From assembly GCA_027577595.1 (NCBI GenBank), contig JANBRJ010000006.1, positions 284,819-348,818 of the forward strand: a stretch of 64,000 nucleotides of DNA, given 5' to 3'. The DNA comes from Coemansia sp. RSA 487 (Eukaryota; Kickxellomycota; Kickxellomycetes; Kickxellales; Kickxellaceae). Below the pieces are notes generated by a model. It saw only the letters and a program-made list of their open reading frames with translations. It had not been told where the DNA came from and made no database searches. The position numbers and the translations under genes were made by a program. Of this stretch, positions 12,101-20,438 are shown one piece after another (the first letter of the stretch is position 1; every line of letters begins with the position of its first letter).

Positions 12101-13539
12101 TTTTTCTGAAACGGACGACAGCCATGGCCAGGAGCAAGGTAATCAATTGTACTGGTGATAATGGGGGTAGCAAAGGGGAGGCGCGAAACGAAGATATAAC
12201 ACAAATGTCGCCAACCAGCTCCAATCGACTAGAATATGTTGGCAGCATTGGCAAAAGGGCTTCGAGCGACATGGGAGACGAGAATAAACGGCTGGAACAA
12301 GTATTGGATGGAGTGGTAATAGCGCTGGCGAGTCGTATATACCATAGAAAGAACGAGCTGACAGCGCTAGCATTACAGCTTGGATGCCGAGTGCTGTCTC
12401 GGCTTGACACAAGGCAGACTACTCACCTTGTACATCAGTCGCCGCGTGAACACGAAACCTTGCGAGACTATCGTCTTGCGCTTGAGCACAAAATGCACAT
12501 TGTGTCTCCATGGTGGCTGTATGCATGCCGCGATGCCCACACACATGTCAATGAGGCCGATTTCCCGTACTCGTACCATCCAGAGCGACGATTAAGGCTG
12601 GTTTCTAACTCGCCTTCAAAGGTACAAAGGCCTTCCGCACTATCCTCGAGCAAAGCGGGCGCAGTGTTACACAAAGAATTGGATACCAGCCCCCAGCTGA
12701 GCAGAGGTGCACATGTCCCAGCTATCGCCAATAGTCGAGTCGGCCTTGTCAGAGCCAAAGCTTCCCAAGAGACTGTTCCTGTCGTCACAGGTCCAGCTGC
12801 AATAGATGACTTGTTTGGTAAAAAGACCACACGAACGCGCCGTCGGTACCGACACACGCCTGACAATCTTTCATCTGGACAAGCAATCGATTCAGCAACT
12901 GGTCAAATAACGAGCAGGAATCGGAATCTTAAGTCGACTGTGCCAAGACCGAATGCAACCCAACCTCATGAGCAATGCACACCCAATGATGATCGGGTTG
13001 GTGAACTAATCGGGTATTCGAATGTAAATACCCAAGCAGGGGAGGGCCCTGTGATAGCTGGCTATTCTTCTGTTGGTGAGATCTCTCGGCCGAACGACAC
13101 TGAACTGGCAGAGCGCAAAAAATGGTGGTTAACTGTAGAGTCTGTGGAAAGCACGGGATATCAAAAAACAGGCCCAGACGATATGATATCGCAGGACATT
13201 GGCGCCAGCGATGATGGCGATTTCTACAATATACCTAATACAAATGCAACAGAGTACTCGCTTAGCTTCAGCGCTTCCTTGGATATCAGCGGTAAAGTCG
13301 CCACCCACAGCAACAACAGTAGCAGCAACAGCAGCCATAGCAGTGGACATCTACAAACGACGACAGAGAAGGCTAGACTGGCACCTGGTCAGAAGACCTG
13401 TTTAGAAGTAGATGCACAGCATTCCAAAAGCGCAACGAGTCCATTAGGTGTGCGAGGCGGGACAATGATCGTTTACAGCGAGGATGCCGATATCATTTCA
13501 GAACGCGATCGGTTGATTCAAAAACTTACTAAAAGGTAG
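9197..13539 (+). CDS. TopBP1/Dpb11/Rad4-family BRCT scaffold protein
   Basis: Replication-initiation and checkpoint scaffold that binds phosphorylated partners through BRCT domains. The main exon is 9592-13539, after acceptor tttag. A plausible first exon, 9197-9289 (ending RSSASNSER), completes BRCT1 but needs a weak donor (gttgaa), so the 5' end is uncertain. With that exon the protein has 1346 aa. BRCT-like regions are at about residues 18-100 (VEELGG...VTHVIM), 139-250 (CTHLIA...WFLDSV), 535-650 (CIFTSLGF...CWVEQC), 683-765 (GYEGLERD...THLICRPP) and 936-1025 (THLVHQSP...WWLYAC). The third and fourth match Dpb11/Rad4 BRCT3-4; the fifth resembles TopBP1 BRCT6. Linkers are Ser-rich and disordered. 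It is convergent with the F-box gene, with 97 bp between their stops. Confidence 0.85.
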
Positions 13540-13636
13540 CATGGCAGTATTCTTGTTTTCCATGTTAACTATGTAAAGATTTATTTATGAAACTGCTTAT
13601 GTATAAGTATATAACCTACTGACAGCGTTTACAAAG

Positions 13637-14740
13637 CTACCTTCTGCTGAGAGTACTTGGGTCAAAGCCGAATTTTGCAAGATCGGCACGAGTTTCGCTT
13701 GGGTCATCAAGAGACTGGTTAATATAAAAGTTTGTCAGTGAGTTAATATCCCACCCAGAGACCCTGCGGCCGCTCTTTGCTTGGATGCTGCCACCAAAGG
13801 CACTTATTATCTGCGTTATCGTTGAGCGCGGAGCTGGCTTTCCATTCGTTATCTGTACCATGTTGGCGATTTCAGACACACTCAAAACGCCGTCGCGATC
13901 GCTATCAAGCTGTTGGAAAATAATAGCCAGTGCCTTGGAAAGCTGAGTGCTGGGACCTGTGCCTGACGGATCTAGTAAAGGAGCATCACCATTGACGCCA
14001 TAGACGCCACTCGAAATCAGTCGGACTTTCTTTGCCAGCTCCTGGATCGGCTCAAACGAGTCGTCAATGTTGCAGCCAATATCTAAAAACGCAAGCGATG
14101 ACTTGAATGCATTGTGCATAAAGCAAATAAGCGCCCACAGATAATAACACTCAACAGATGCAGGAAAGTACTCTTGGACAAGCATCAAACGGTATGCCAC
14201 TTCAGAGAACACCTCAATGCTTGCATCCTGACCATCACGCAACATGCTCTTGACCTGGTCAATTGTTGACTCTGCTTTCTTTGCGTATTGCATGGAATCA
14301 TCCTTTGAGGGAGGGAATACTCGGGTGAAGCGCTCGCGATAACAATGCATGCCATAGAGCGATTTTGCGTCCAGCACCAAAGCTGGATCAATGGCTTCAG
14401 CGATCGTGGAATTGTTCCAAGCGCACAGGCGTCGGTCTATATTCACCTCACCCTTTGGGTCTTTCTGGTCACAAGACTGATGGTTCTTCCATGGCACAAG
14501 CTCGCTGCTAGTCTCGGCGAGCTCGGAGATATCGATGCCAGCATCCAAAAGAAAATCGACTATAGAGTCGCGATCACCAAAGTCAGCTGATATCTTTTCC
14601 AGCCAGAGGTCGCTGTTGCCCATCACAAACCGATTCAGCCTGCGGTTGGTCAGCGACAGTGTCGCTAGATCTGTCACGCCAAGCTCGAGTGCGATCTGGA
14701 TAAACACGCTTTTTGGCAAGCGTTCAAGGAAAGAAGACAT
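13637..14740 (-). CDS. F-box protein with a C-terminal EF-hand
   Basis: A single-exon 367-aa protein. Residues 1-45 read as an F-box (LERLPKSVFIQIALELG...LSLTNRRLNRF...DLWLEKI), the motif that docks substrate receptors on Skp1 in SCF ubiquitin ligases. The middle (about 90-250) is helical and resembles the transglutaminase-like/tetratricopeptide regions found in FBXO21-type proteins, but I cannot name it firmly. Near residues 276-288 is an EF-hand loop, DSDRDGVLSVSE, with Asp at positions 1, 3 and 5, Gly at 6 and Glu at 12, so calcium binding is plausible. The ATG at 14740 is the first in frame. This could be a calcium-responsive substrate receptor; that role is inferred from the domain pairing only. 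Confidence 0.75.
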   Translation of the reverse strand: MSSFLERLPKSVFIQIALELGVTDLATLSLTNRRLNRFVMGNSDLWLEKISADFGDRDSIVDFLLDAGIDISELAETSSELVPWKNHQSCDQKDPKGEVNIDRRLCAWNNSTIAEAIDPALVLDAKSLYGMHCYRERFTRVFPPSKDDSMQYAKKAESTIDQVKSMLRDGQDASIEVFSEVAYRLMLVQEYFPASVECYYLWALICFMHNAFKSSLAFLDIGCNIDDSFEPIQELAKKVRLISSGVYGVNGDAPLLDPSGTGPSTQLSKALAIIFQQLDSDRDGVLSVSEIANMVQITNGKPAPRSTITQIISAFGGSIQAKSGRRVSGWDINSLTNFYINQSLDDPSETRADLAKFGFDPSTLSRR

Positions 14741-15227
14741 GCTGGTTATATTGTGTATGTATTCACACGTAACGAAAAGAAAAAGTGAAAGAAAAATATA
14801 CTCCTATTCTCAAGCCCACGCTCAAACTCTTATTTTTCGATTTGACTAGACCACCTGTGTTCAAAATCAATACATTTGGGATACCATCTGATGTACTGAT
14901 CTTGAACACAGATGGTCTAGTCGAATTGAAAAAAAATAGCAGCGTTATATTTACGATACATATACAATGCAATCTCTTGATGACAACTAATTTCCAGCAG
15001 GTCATTGCAAAACGCACAAATATGTTAATAGAAAACAAGATCGAGATTAAAATAATAAAGCGGACCAAAGAGTCTGCGCCAAGCGCTAGCAGATTCCAGA
15101 ACAGATCAGATACAACAGTAGCAGCTATTGATTCATTCTCATCCATTCGTTTTGCAAAGAAAAAAGACGGCAATGAACCAAACGCAATATATCTGGTACC
15201 CATTACATAGCCTTGAAGTCGAATCTC
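14741..15227. other. Intergenic region holding a foldback element and overlapping opposite-strand open frames
   Basis: Between two minus-strand genes. Bases 15203..14763 (minus) are open for 146 codons from an ATG (MGTRYIAFGS) and contain one hydrophobic segment (FIILISILFSINIFV). The plus strand is also open over the same span. The foldback at 14837-14929 forms the distal part of both frames. I see no homology, so I do not call a gene. Confidence 0.3.
14837..14929. repeat. Imperfect foldback (inverted repeat), 39-nt arms
   Basis: The left arm 14837-14875 and right arm 14891-14929 are complementary at 34 of 39 positions around a 15-nt spacer. All five mismatches are transitions. A/T-rich flanks extend the similarity a few bases on each side. 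This suits a small foldback or MITE-like insertion, or a strong RNA hairpin. No target-site duplication is obvious. Confidence 0.7.
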
Positions 15228-16019
15228 TTACTTCGTTTTTTTCTTCTTCTTGAGAGCCTCATCCGCTCCTCCACTACCATTCTCCTTTGACTTGCTGGAT
15301 CTCTTTTTCTTCTTCTTCTCCGCGCTCTCCTCGGTGCGCTGTTTCTTCTTGGGTTTTTTGGTCTGCTGGTTAGACATGGACTCCAGATCGCTGCCAGTAT
15401 CAATGCCGTCGGCGACATGCTCATCGAGCGAAGCTACTGGGCTAGCGCCATTAGTGTTTGTGTGCTCGTTTACCTCGTCGCTAGATACGGCAGCGGTCTT
15501 GTTCTTTTGGTGGGTACGGTACTTATTGACCTCTACATCGTAATCTTCCTTGAGAAGCAGAGCCTTATCCACATACTTTCGGCGCTGGCTTTCGGGAAGA
15601 TTTTTCCAGGCCTGGCCAATCTTCATTGGGATTTCCTTGGGGGGAATATCGGGGAACATTCCCAATATGGCGTTTCGGTTCTCATTAGCGAACAAAAGAT
15701 ACGATGTTAGCGGCCGCTTGGGACGGTTTGGATCACGCAAAGAATGGCGTTTCTCAGCGGGCCTGACCGCTTCCGAGGATTTGGAGATGCGCCTGTACAC
15801 GTTGGCCAGCTTGGAGTAGGCATCTGCCATCTACAACGGGGGAGGGGCAAGAGCAAAGTCAAAGTTACAAGTATAATATTAGACGTCATCGATGCTAGAT
15901 AGCAGAAGCAGCCACAACAGAGCTATATTAAAAGGGTGCGGTACTGTCAACAACGTGCTGCTTACCTCTTGAGCGTCTTCGGGGGATATAATCACCCTTT
16001 TGTGGGACTCTGCGACCAT
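15228..16019 (-). CDS. HMG-box protein, HMO1-like
   Basis: A non-sequence-specific DNA-bending chromatin protein. Exon 1 (16019..15966) encodes MVAESHKRVIISPEDAQE; exon 2 (15830..15228) follows a 135-nt intron (gtaagc...gttgtag), giving 218 aa. One HMG box spans about residues 50-122 (PNRPKRPLTSYLLFANENR... KIGQAWKNLPESQRRKYVDKA). It is followed by an acidic/Ser linker and a Lys-rich tail with KKKQR, EKKKKKR and a final KKKKKTK, like the basic tail of yeast Hmo1, which acts at ribosomal-protein and rDNA promoters. The N-terminal helical region (DAYSKLANVYRRIS) fits the weak first box of Hmo1. An Nhp6- or HMGB-type role is the alternative. It is divergent from another HMG-box gene about 875 bp away. 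Confidence 0.8.
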
Positions 16020-16894
16020 GGTTGTTTTGAAAGGATAGTATTAAGGAGCTGGCTGCTATAATCTTGGGTAGGGGCTGATAATAGAGAGGTTGAGCTTTTG
16101 GAGGGAATAAAGGCAGCAGGAAAGAGAAAGAAAACATGCTGTGCGAGCTAGGGGCATAAATATGGTGAAAAGCTGTTTCTTGCATCACAACCCTCCTCCT
16201 TCTCTGGACGCGTAGCGACACCCCCTTTCTCTCACCTTACAAGGGGATGGGGGAGTCTGTCTCAGCTGGTGACCCAAAAATCGAGCTGTGGCCTTGCGAG
16301 CCCCAGCGTGCGATGTGATTCGACGAAAGGGCTCCCTAGTAATTAGTAGAGGGTATGATGCCAATTTTAGTGTCTGTTTTGACCAGCAAAACATTGGCCA
16401 CCCCTTTACCAAGGGCGCCCCACCTATGCATCTGGCGAGGCGGCTGTCCTTGACACGCTCTCCCCACCTCGCCAGCAGATTGATTGATTTTGTAGCGGCG
16501 CTGCCTGCCACGACGCCCAGCAAAGCGTATGAATGTATCCGGCTATATTAATAATATATCTCTATGTGTTTGGTGCCGGTTATTTTGCGACAACTCTGGC
16601 TGCTTTGTACATGTATATGGCATATCTGCATACTCTAAAAGGCTTTTTAAAAGCGATTTCTAACATGCATAAGCAATATAGCTTAATGGACGCAATTTGC
16701 TACTTACAATTAATATAGCAGCAGGAAGTTATATTGCTCGTTCGTGCGCTTTTGGCTTCTTTGTTGGCTATAAAAACGCCTGGAAAACCTTGTGTTCTTT
16801 TCTTTTGCAGCACTAGCATACGCCAACTTTAGTTAAACACCCTGTGGACTGCTTAATATTATAATTGTCAGTAGATAGAACAGTGTCCAGACGG
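16020..16894. other. Intergenic promoter region between two divergent HMG-box genes
   Basis: An 875-bp region. Just before the plus-strand HMG gene there is a polypyrimidine tract ending in ttttgcag at 16810, which could be the acceptor of a 5' UTR intron. A minus-strand open frame of 112 codons (16523..16185) has no coding character. I see no RNA gene. Confidence 0.5.
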
Positions 16895-18127
16895 ATGTCC
16901 TTTATCGAGGCAAAACATCCATGCAGACAGAATCGCTCGTGTTTTGGAAGAGATGGCTGCCTTGGCCACACATCGAATACTTCGTCGTCTGACGAGGAGC
17001 CGTCAAGCACAAATAGCACACTGGCAAGCGGCATCGACACATGCGCATACCCCGATGCGCTGACCATGCTGACCGACCATTTTGACACCTCGACGAACTC
17101 GATTGTCTGTGAAGGGGAGGCAATAGCCGACCTGATTCTGAGTCTAAGCTCCCATTTCCGGCGCTACAACCAGCTCTTTGTGGGGATGCAATCGACGCTC
17201 CACGAACTGGCCAAGAGATGCTCGGAGCGCAGTCGCGAAAGTGAACAAAGACCACTAGACATGCAGCTGCTCACAAGCGATCCGAACCGCACAACCAAAC
17301 AGAGTAGTGTATGTGGGCTAACACAGGCCCTTCCTGGTCTGGCAAAGCAAACCACACCGTACTCGTTTCCAGGCCACAAAAACAAGAGGACGGTGGTGAC
17401 AGCACCAGCTGCCAAGCGGCCACTTTCAGACTTTAACTTCTTTTGCCGTGACGCACGCAAGCTTGTTGTCGAGGCCCATCCCGAGTACACAAAGGAGCAG
17501 GTCAACAAGGAGCTAGGCAGGATATGGTCGTCGCTTGACGGTGGCTCGCGACAGCACTACCGCCAGATGTATGTCCAGGACAAACAGCGGTATTCGCAGG
17601 ACGTCTCGGCGCTGGCAGAAAAGTCCAGATGTGCCATCGGCTCGACTGGCATGGCGGGCAATGTCCAGCCTATGGAGGCAACGGGTGGTGGTGCCATAGC
17701 TACAAGCCGTGTGCATGGACCAGGCGCCAATGACAGAACAAGACACACAATATGGAAGTACACAACAGCGCATGCCACTGCAGCTGGTGGTACTACGGTC
17801 CATGGATTGTCCATCGATCCGGAGCCAGTTCCAGAGCTGAAGAACGGAATGGGTGGGAAAGATATAAATAGCCTTTCTGGTGCGCACACAGAGTATTCCA
17901 GCAGAGAGAACTCCAGGAGCCGCGGGTGTAGAAAGAGTAGAAAGCCGGGAAACACGCTCCAAAGCATCCTAAACGCGAGCCCAAGCACGCAAAGCACAGT
18001 CGACGATCCAGAAGATGTTGATGAGCCTCTGGCACATACGCTGCCTCTGCTGCAGCCTGCCAGTGGGCTGTTGGCAGCTGATCGGCGGCATACAAGCAAC
18101 GCTGACATCGCACAGGGCTGTGACTGA
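16895..18127 (+). CDS. HMG-box transcription factor
   Basis: A single-exon 410-aa protein. The ATG at 16895 (MSFIEAKHP) is the first after an in-frame stop at 16862. A Ser-rich N-terminus and a helical segment (about residues 75-130: IADLILSLSSHFRRYNQLFV) precede one HMG box at about 173-245 (AKRPLSDFNFFCRDARKLV...VNKELGRIWSSLDGGSRQHY). The box resembles fungal MATA_HMG/SOX-type, sequence-specific boxes more than HMGB boxes. The C-terminal third is Ser/Gly-rich with a basic patch (RSRGCRKSRKP) suitable as a nuclear localisation signal. The motif NKELGRxW is shared with the AT-hook/HMG gene at 42.6 kb, suggesting a family of related factors. The target and role are unknown. Confidence 0.8.
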   Translation: MSFIEAKHPCRQNRSCFGRDGCLGHTSNTSSSDEEPSSTNSTLASGIDTCAYPDALTMLTDHFDTSTNSIVCEGEAIADLILSLSSHFRRYNQLFVGMQSTLHELAKRCSERSRESEQRPLDMQLLTSDPNRTTKQSSVCGLTQALPGLAKQTTPYSFPGHKNKRTVVTAPAAKRPLSDFNFFCRDARKLVVEAHPEYTKEQVNKELGRIWSSLDGGSRQHYRQMYVQDKQRYSQDVSALAEKSRCAIGSTGMAGNVQPMEATGGGAIATSRVHGPGANDRTRHTIWKYTTAHATAAGGTTVHGLSIDPEPVPELKNGMGGKDINSLSGAHTEYSSRENSRSRGCRKSRKPGNTLQSILNASPSTQSTVDDPEDVDEPLAHTLPLLQPASGLLAADRRHTSNADIAQGCD

Positions 18128-18479
18128 CGAAAGTGCATTTGGCTTTTCGTTGGGGTTCAAACCAAACCAAAGAAAGGGAAAGGGAAAGGGAAGGGGGAAA
18201 TCAGCTAGGAACGCGACAAGGCGCTACGCGTTCAAAAATGCTTTCGCGCGAAAAAAAAATCACATCCCCTTCTCTCTTTCACAGCTATCGCGACAAGCAG
18301 AGCACCCTTTGTTTGCTTAACTTTTCGTTATAGATTTGTAGCTAATTTTCGCCTTTGCATTTCTTCTTTGCCGTTTACTGATAAATAACCCTGCGCTTTT
18401 TGCTAGCAGCAGTGCCCGATAGAGTGCCCAAGATTTTATTGTTCTGTTTTCAGCCGCATTTCATTCGCACTTGCAGGAA
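18128..18479. other. Intergenic, with G-rich tract
   Basis: A 352-bp gap before the Myb/U-box gene. It holds the G-quadruplex motif at 18176-18197. Upstream of the next ATG is a pyrimidine-rich stretch ending in ttgcag, immediately before GAAATG, so a 5' UTR intron is possible. Confidence 0.5.
18176..18197 (+). promoter_or_regulatory. Putative G-quadruplex motif
   Basis: The plus strand reads GGG-AAA-GGG-AAA-GGG-AA-GGGGG: four runs of at least three G with 2-3-nt loops, the canonical G4 pattern. It lies 49 bp after the HMG stop codon and about 280 bp before the Myb/U-box ATG. Confidence 0.7.
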
Positions 18480-20438
18480 ATGTCCGCAAAAAAGGTGACC
18501 GCCGAAACCCGACCCCAGTCGCAGTTCTTTTCTGCTCCAAAGTCTGCTGCGCGTCGGTTGCAATTAGGCTCTGGAAGGCCGATGCCTGGCAGGAGCACGG
18601 ATGACGCTGGTGGCGTAGGCATCCGTGACGTGCTCCGCAGCAAGCTTGTGGAGCGAATAAAGGCGCGCGAGGAGGCCAGAGCCAGGGGCGACGACGAGTG
18701 GGATTCTGCACAGTTTGTGCAGCTGGACCGTGAAACCAGCGACCACGTAAAGTCGCTGATCCAACAGAGCGACGCAATCAGGCGCGTGCGCAAGGAGCGC
18801 ATATTTGAGGACGAGGTGACTGAGGAGGAGCAGTCGATCATCCAGCAGCGCGTGGCACTGCAACAGAGGCAGTTTGCGGAGTTTGAGCGGCGCGAGTTTG
18901 CGCACAAGTCACGCCGCATCCGGAACATGTACGGCTATCTTGACGACGAGGAGATGCGCGAGGCGCTGGTGGAAGCGCGGAACGACGTGGAAGAGGCTAT
19001 CTACCAGTTTTCGACGCCTGGGTACCTTATGAAGCTGCGCAAGGCCATTGCGTTGCGGCATATGCCGCTAGCAGAGGCGCCGCAGATGACGGACGTGCAG
19101 CGGGTAAAGTACGAGGAGATGCTGAGGAAGCGCAACAGGGTGCAGAAAAAAACAACAACCAGTGACGCACGTGACAAGTACCGCACAGTCGGACGGCTGC
19201 CGCTAGACGAGGCGCTGGCGCAGCTGCAGCGTGCTGCGACGGCGAAAAGCGGGGGCGGCGGGATTGACCTGAGCAGAGCAATGAAGGGGTGGTCGGAGGC
19301 GCGCATAAAGGCGTTCAAGGCGATCAAGACCAAGCCCAACACATACTACTATCGCTTTAACGCGCCAGGCGAGGAGCAGCGCACGGGGCAGTGGACGCAA
19401 GAGGAGCAGAAGCTGTTTCATGCGCGCCTGGGCGAGATCGGCGCCAACGGCCAGTGGGGCATCTTCAGCATGGTCATTCCCGGCCGTGTTGGCTACCAGT
19501 GCTCCAACTACTACCGCTACCTGGTCGAGAACAGACTGATTAACGATCCGAACTATGTGCTTGACGAGAACGGCAAGGCGCACTACTTGTTTACCACAAA
19601 GAAGAAGAACCCCGACGGCTCAGCCATGCGCGTCTTCCGCAAGCACAAGAAACCACACGTACGCATGTCTCGCGAAAAATACGGATACAGCGATTCTGAC
19701 TCTGACGATGCTGTCGAGTCGGCGGGCGCGTCCGGCGGCCCGCCTTCTGAATCAGCGGCTGCTACCATTGAGGCCGCCGCTGCCGCAGTGGCGTCGGCTG
19801 AGCCTGCGGATAATAATGCTGCTGCAAAGCATTCACAGGACACGGGCACACAGTCCACCCGCAAGACGGCACGCGTGGCGGGCACTGCAGTAGCAGGCCG
19901 CCGCAAACGCAAGCGCCGTGGCAGAAACGACGCCAACTCGTCCGATGAGGACGTCATCCGAGCCAACGAGGTTGAGCTCAGCGATGACGGTGCCAGAACC
20001 AGCGACGGTGAGTACCAGGGATTGGCGACCTCCAAGCGCGCCCGCGGCAGAGGGGCACGGAGCAACAACCTGAGCGTCGACAGTGGCAACAGCAGTACGG
20101 CCGAACCTCCGACACGAGGTACGGATACTGGGGCCGCTAGTAGCGGCGAGGAGTCGGCGTTGGAAAGTGACACCTGCTGCACCACTACTGTCGACCCTGA
20201 AAATCCGCTACCGGAGCTGATCGATCCAATCACACTGGAGCCGGTGGCGAAGCCGGCAATATCGCCGTACGGGCACGTGATGGATTACAACAGCTGGGTT
20301 CGCTGTCTTATGTTTCCGCCTGAGGGCAGCCAGCGCAACGTCTGCCCGCTGACCAAGAAGCCGCTGTCGAAGCGAGACCTTGTGGTGCTCACTTACGACA
20401 ACATCGAGCAGTACCGAGGCAAGATTGTCAACCTGTAG
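18480..20438 (+). CDS. Nuclear Myb/SANT-domain protein with C-terminal U-box
   Basis: A single-exon 652-aa protein; ATG at 18480 (MSAKKVTAETR). Visible parts in order: an Arg/Glu-rich coiled region (about 60-145); a UBA/CUE-like helical segment (EEMREALVEARNDVEEAIYQ, about 160-180); a SANT/Myb repeat at about 302-365 (GQWTQEEQKLFHARLGEIG...YQCSNYYRYLVE); an acidic/Ser-rich, disordered linker with a nuclear localisation signal (GRRKRKRRGR); and a U-box-like end at about 575-650 (DPITLEPV...SPYGHVMDYNSWVRC...CPLTKKPL). U-boxes recruit E2 enzymes without zinc, so the protein could be a chromatin-bound ubiquitin ligase. That activity is inferred from fold motifs. I know no named yeast orthologue. 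Confidence 0.75.
   Translation: MSAKKVTAETRPQSQFFSAPKSAARRLQLGSGRPMPGRSTDDAGGVGIRDVLRSKLVERIKAREEARARGDDEWDSAQFVQLDRETSDHVKSLIQQSDAIRRVRKERIFEDEVTEEEQSIIQQRVALQQRQFAEFERREFAHKSRRIRNMYGYLDDEEMREALVEARNDVEEAIYQFSTPGYLMKLRKAIALRHMPLAEAPQMTDVQRVKYEEMLRKRNRVQKKTTTSDARDKYRTVGRLPLDEALAQLQRAATAKSGGGGIDLSRAMKGWSEARIKAFKAIKTKPNTYYYRFNAPGEEQRTGQWTQEEQKLFHARLGEIGANGQWGIFSMVIPGRVGYQCSNYYRYLVENRLINDPNYVLDENGKAHYLFTTKKKNPDGSAMRVFRKHKKPHVRMSREKYGYSDSDSDDAVESAGASGGPPSESAAATIEAAAAAVASAEPADNNAAAKHSQDTGTQSTRKTARVAGTAVAGRRKRKRRGRNDANSSDEDVIRANEVELSDDGARTSDGEYQGLATSKRARGRGARSNNLSVDSGNSSTAEPPTRGTDTGAASSGEESALESDTCCTTTVDPENPLPELIDPITLEPVAKPAISPYGHVMDYNSWVRCLMFPPEGSQRNVCPLTKKPLSKRDLVVLTYDNIEQYRGKIVNL

Noticed and set aside
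15228-18127. A zygomycete-type mating-type (sex) locus around the HMG gene
   Set aside because: Sex loci of Mucorales are flanked by a triose-phosphate transporter gene and an RNA helicase gene; neither is present here. The divergent partner is an HMO1-like chromatin gene.
19583-20233. 216-codon minus-strand frame opposite the Myb/U-box gene
   Set aside because: A GC-rich shadow of a well-supported gene; its composition is the complement of that gene's Ser/Ala-rich linker.
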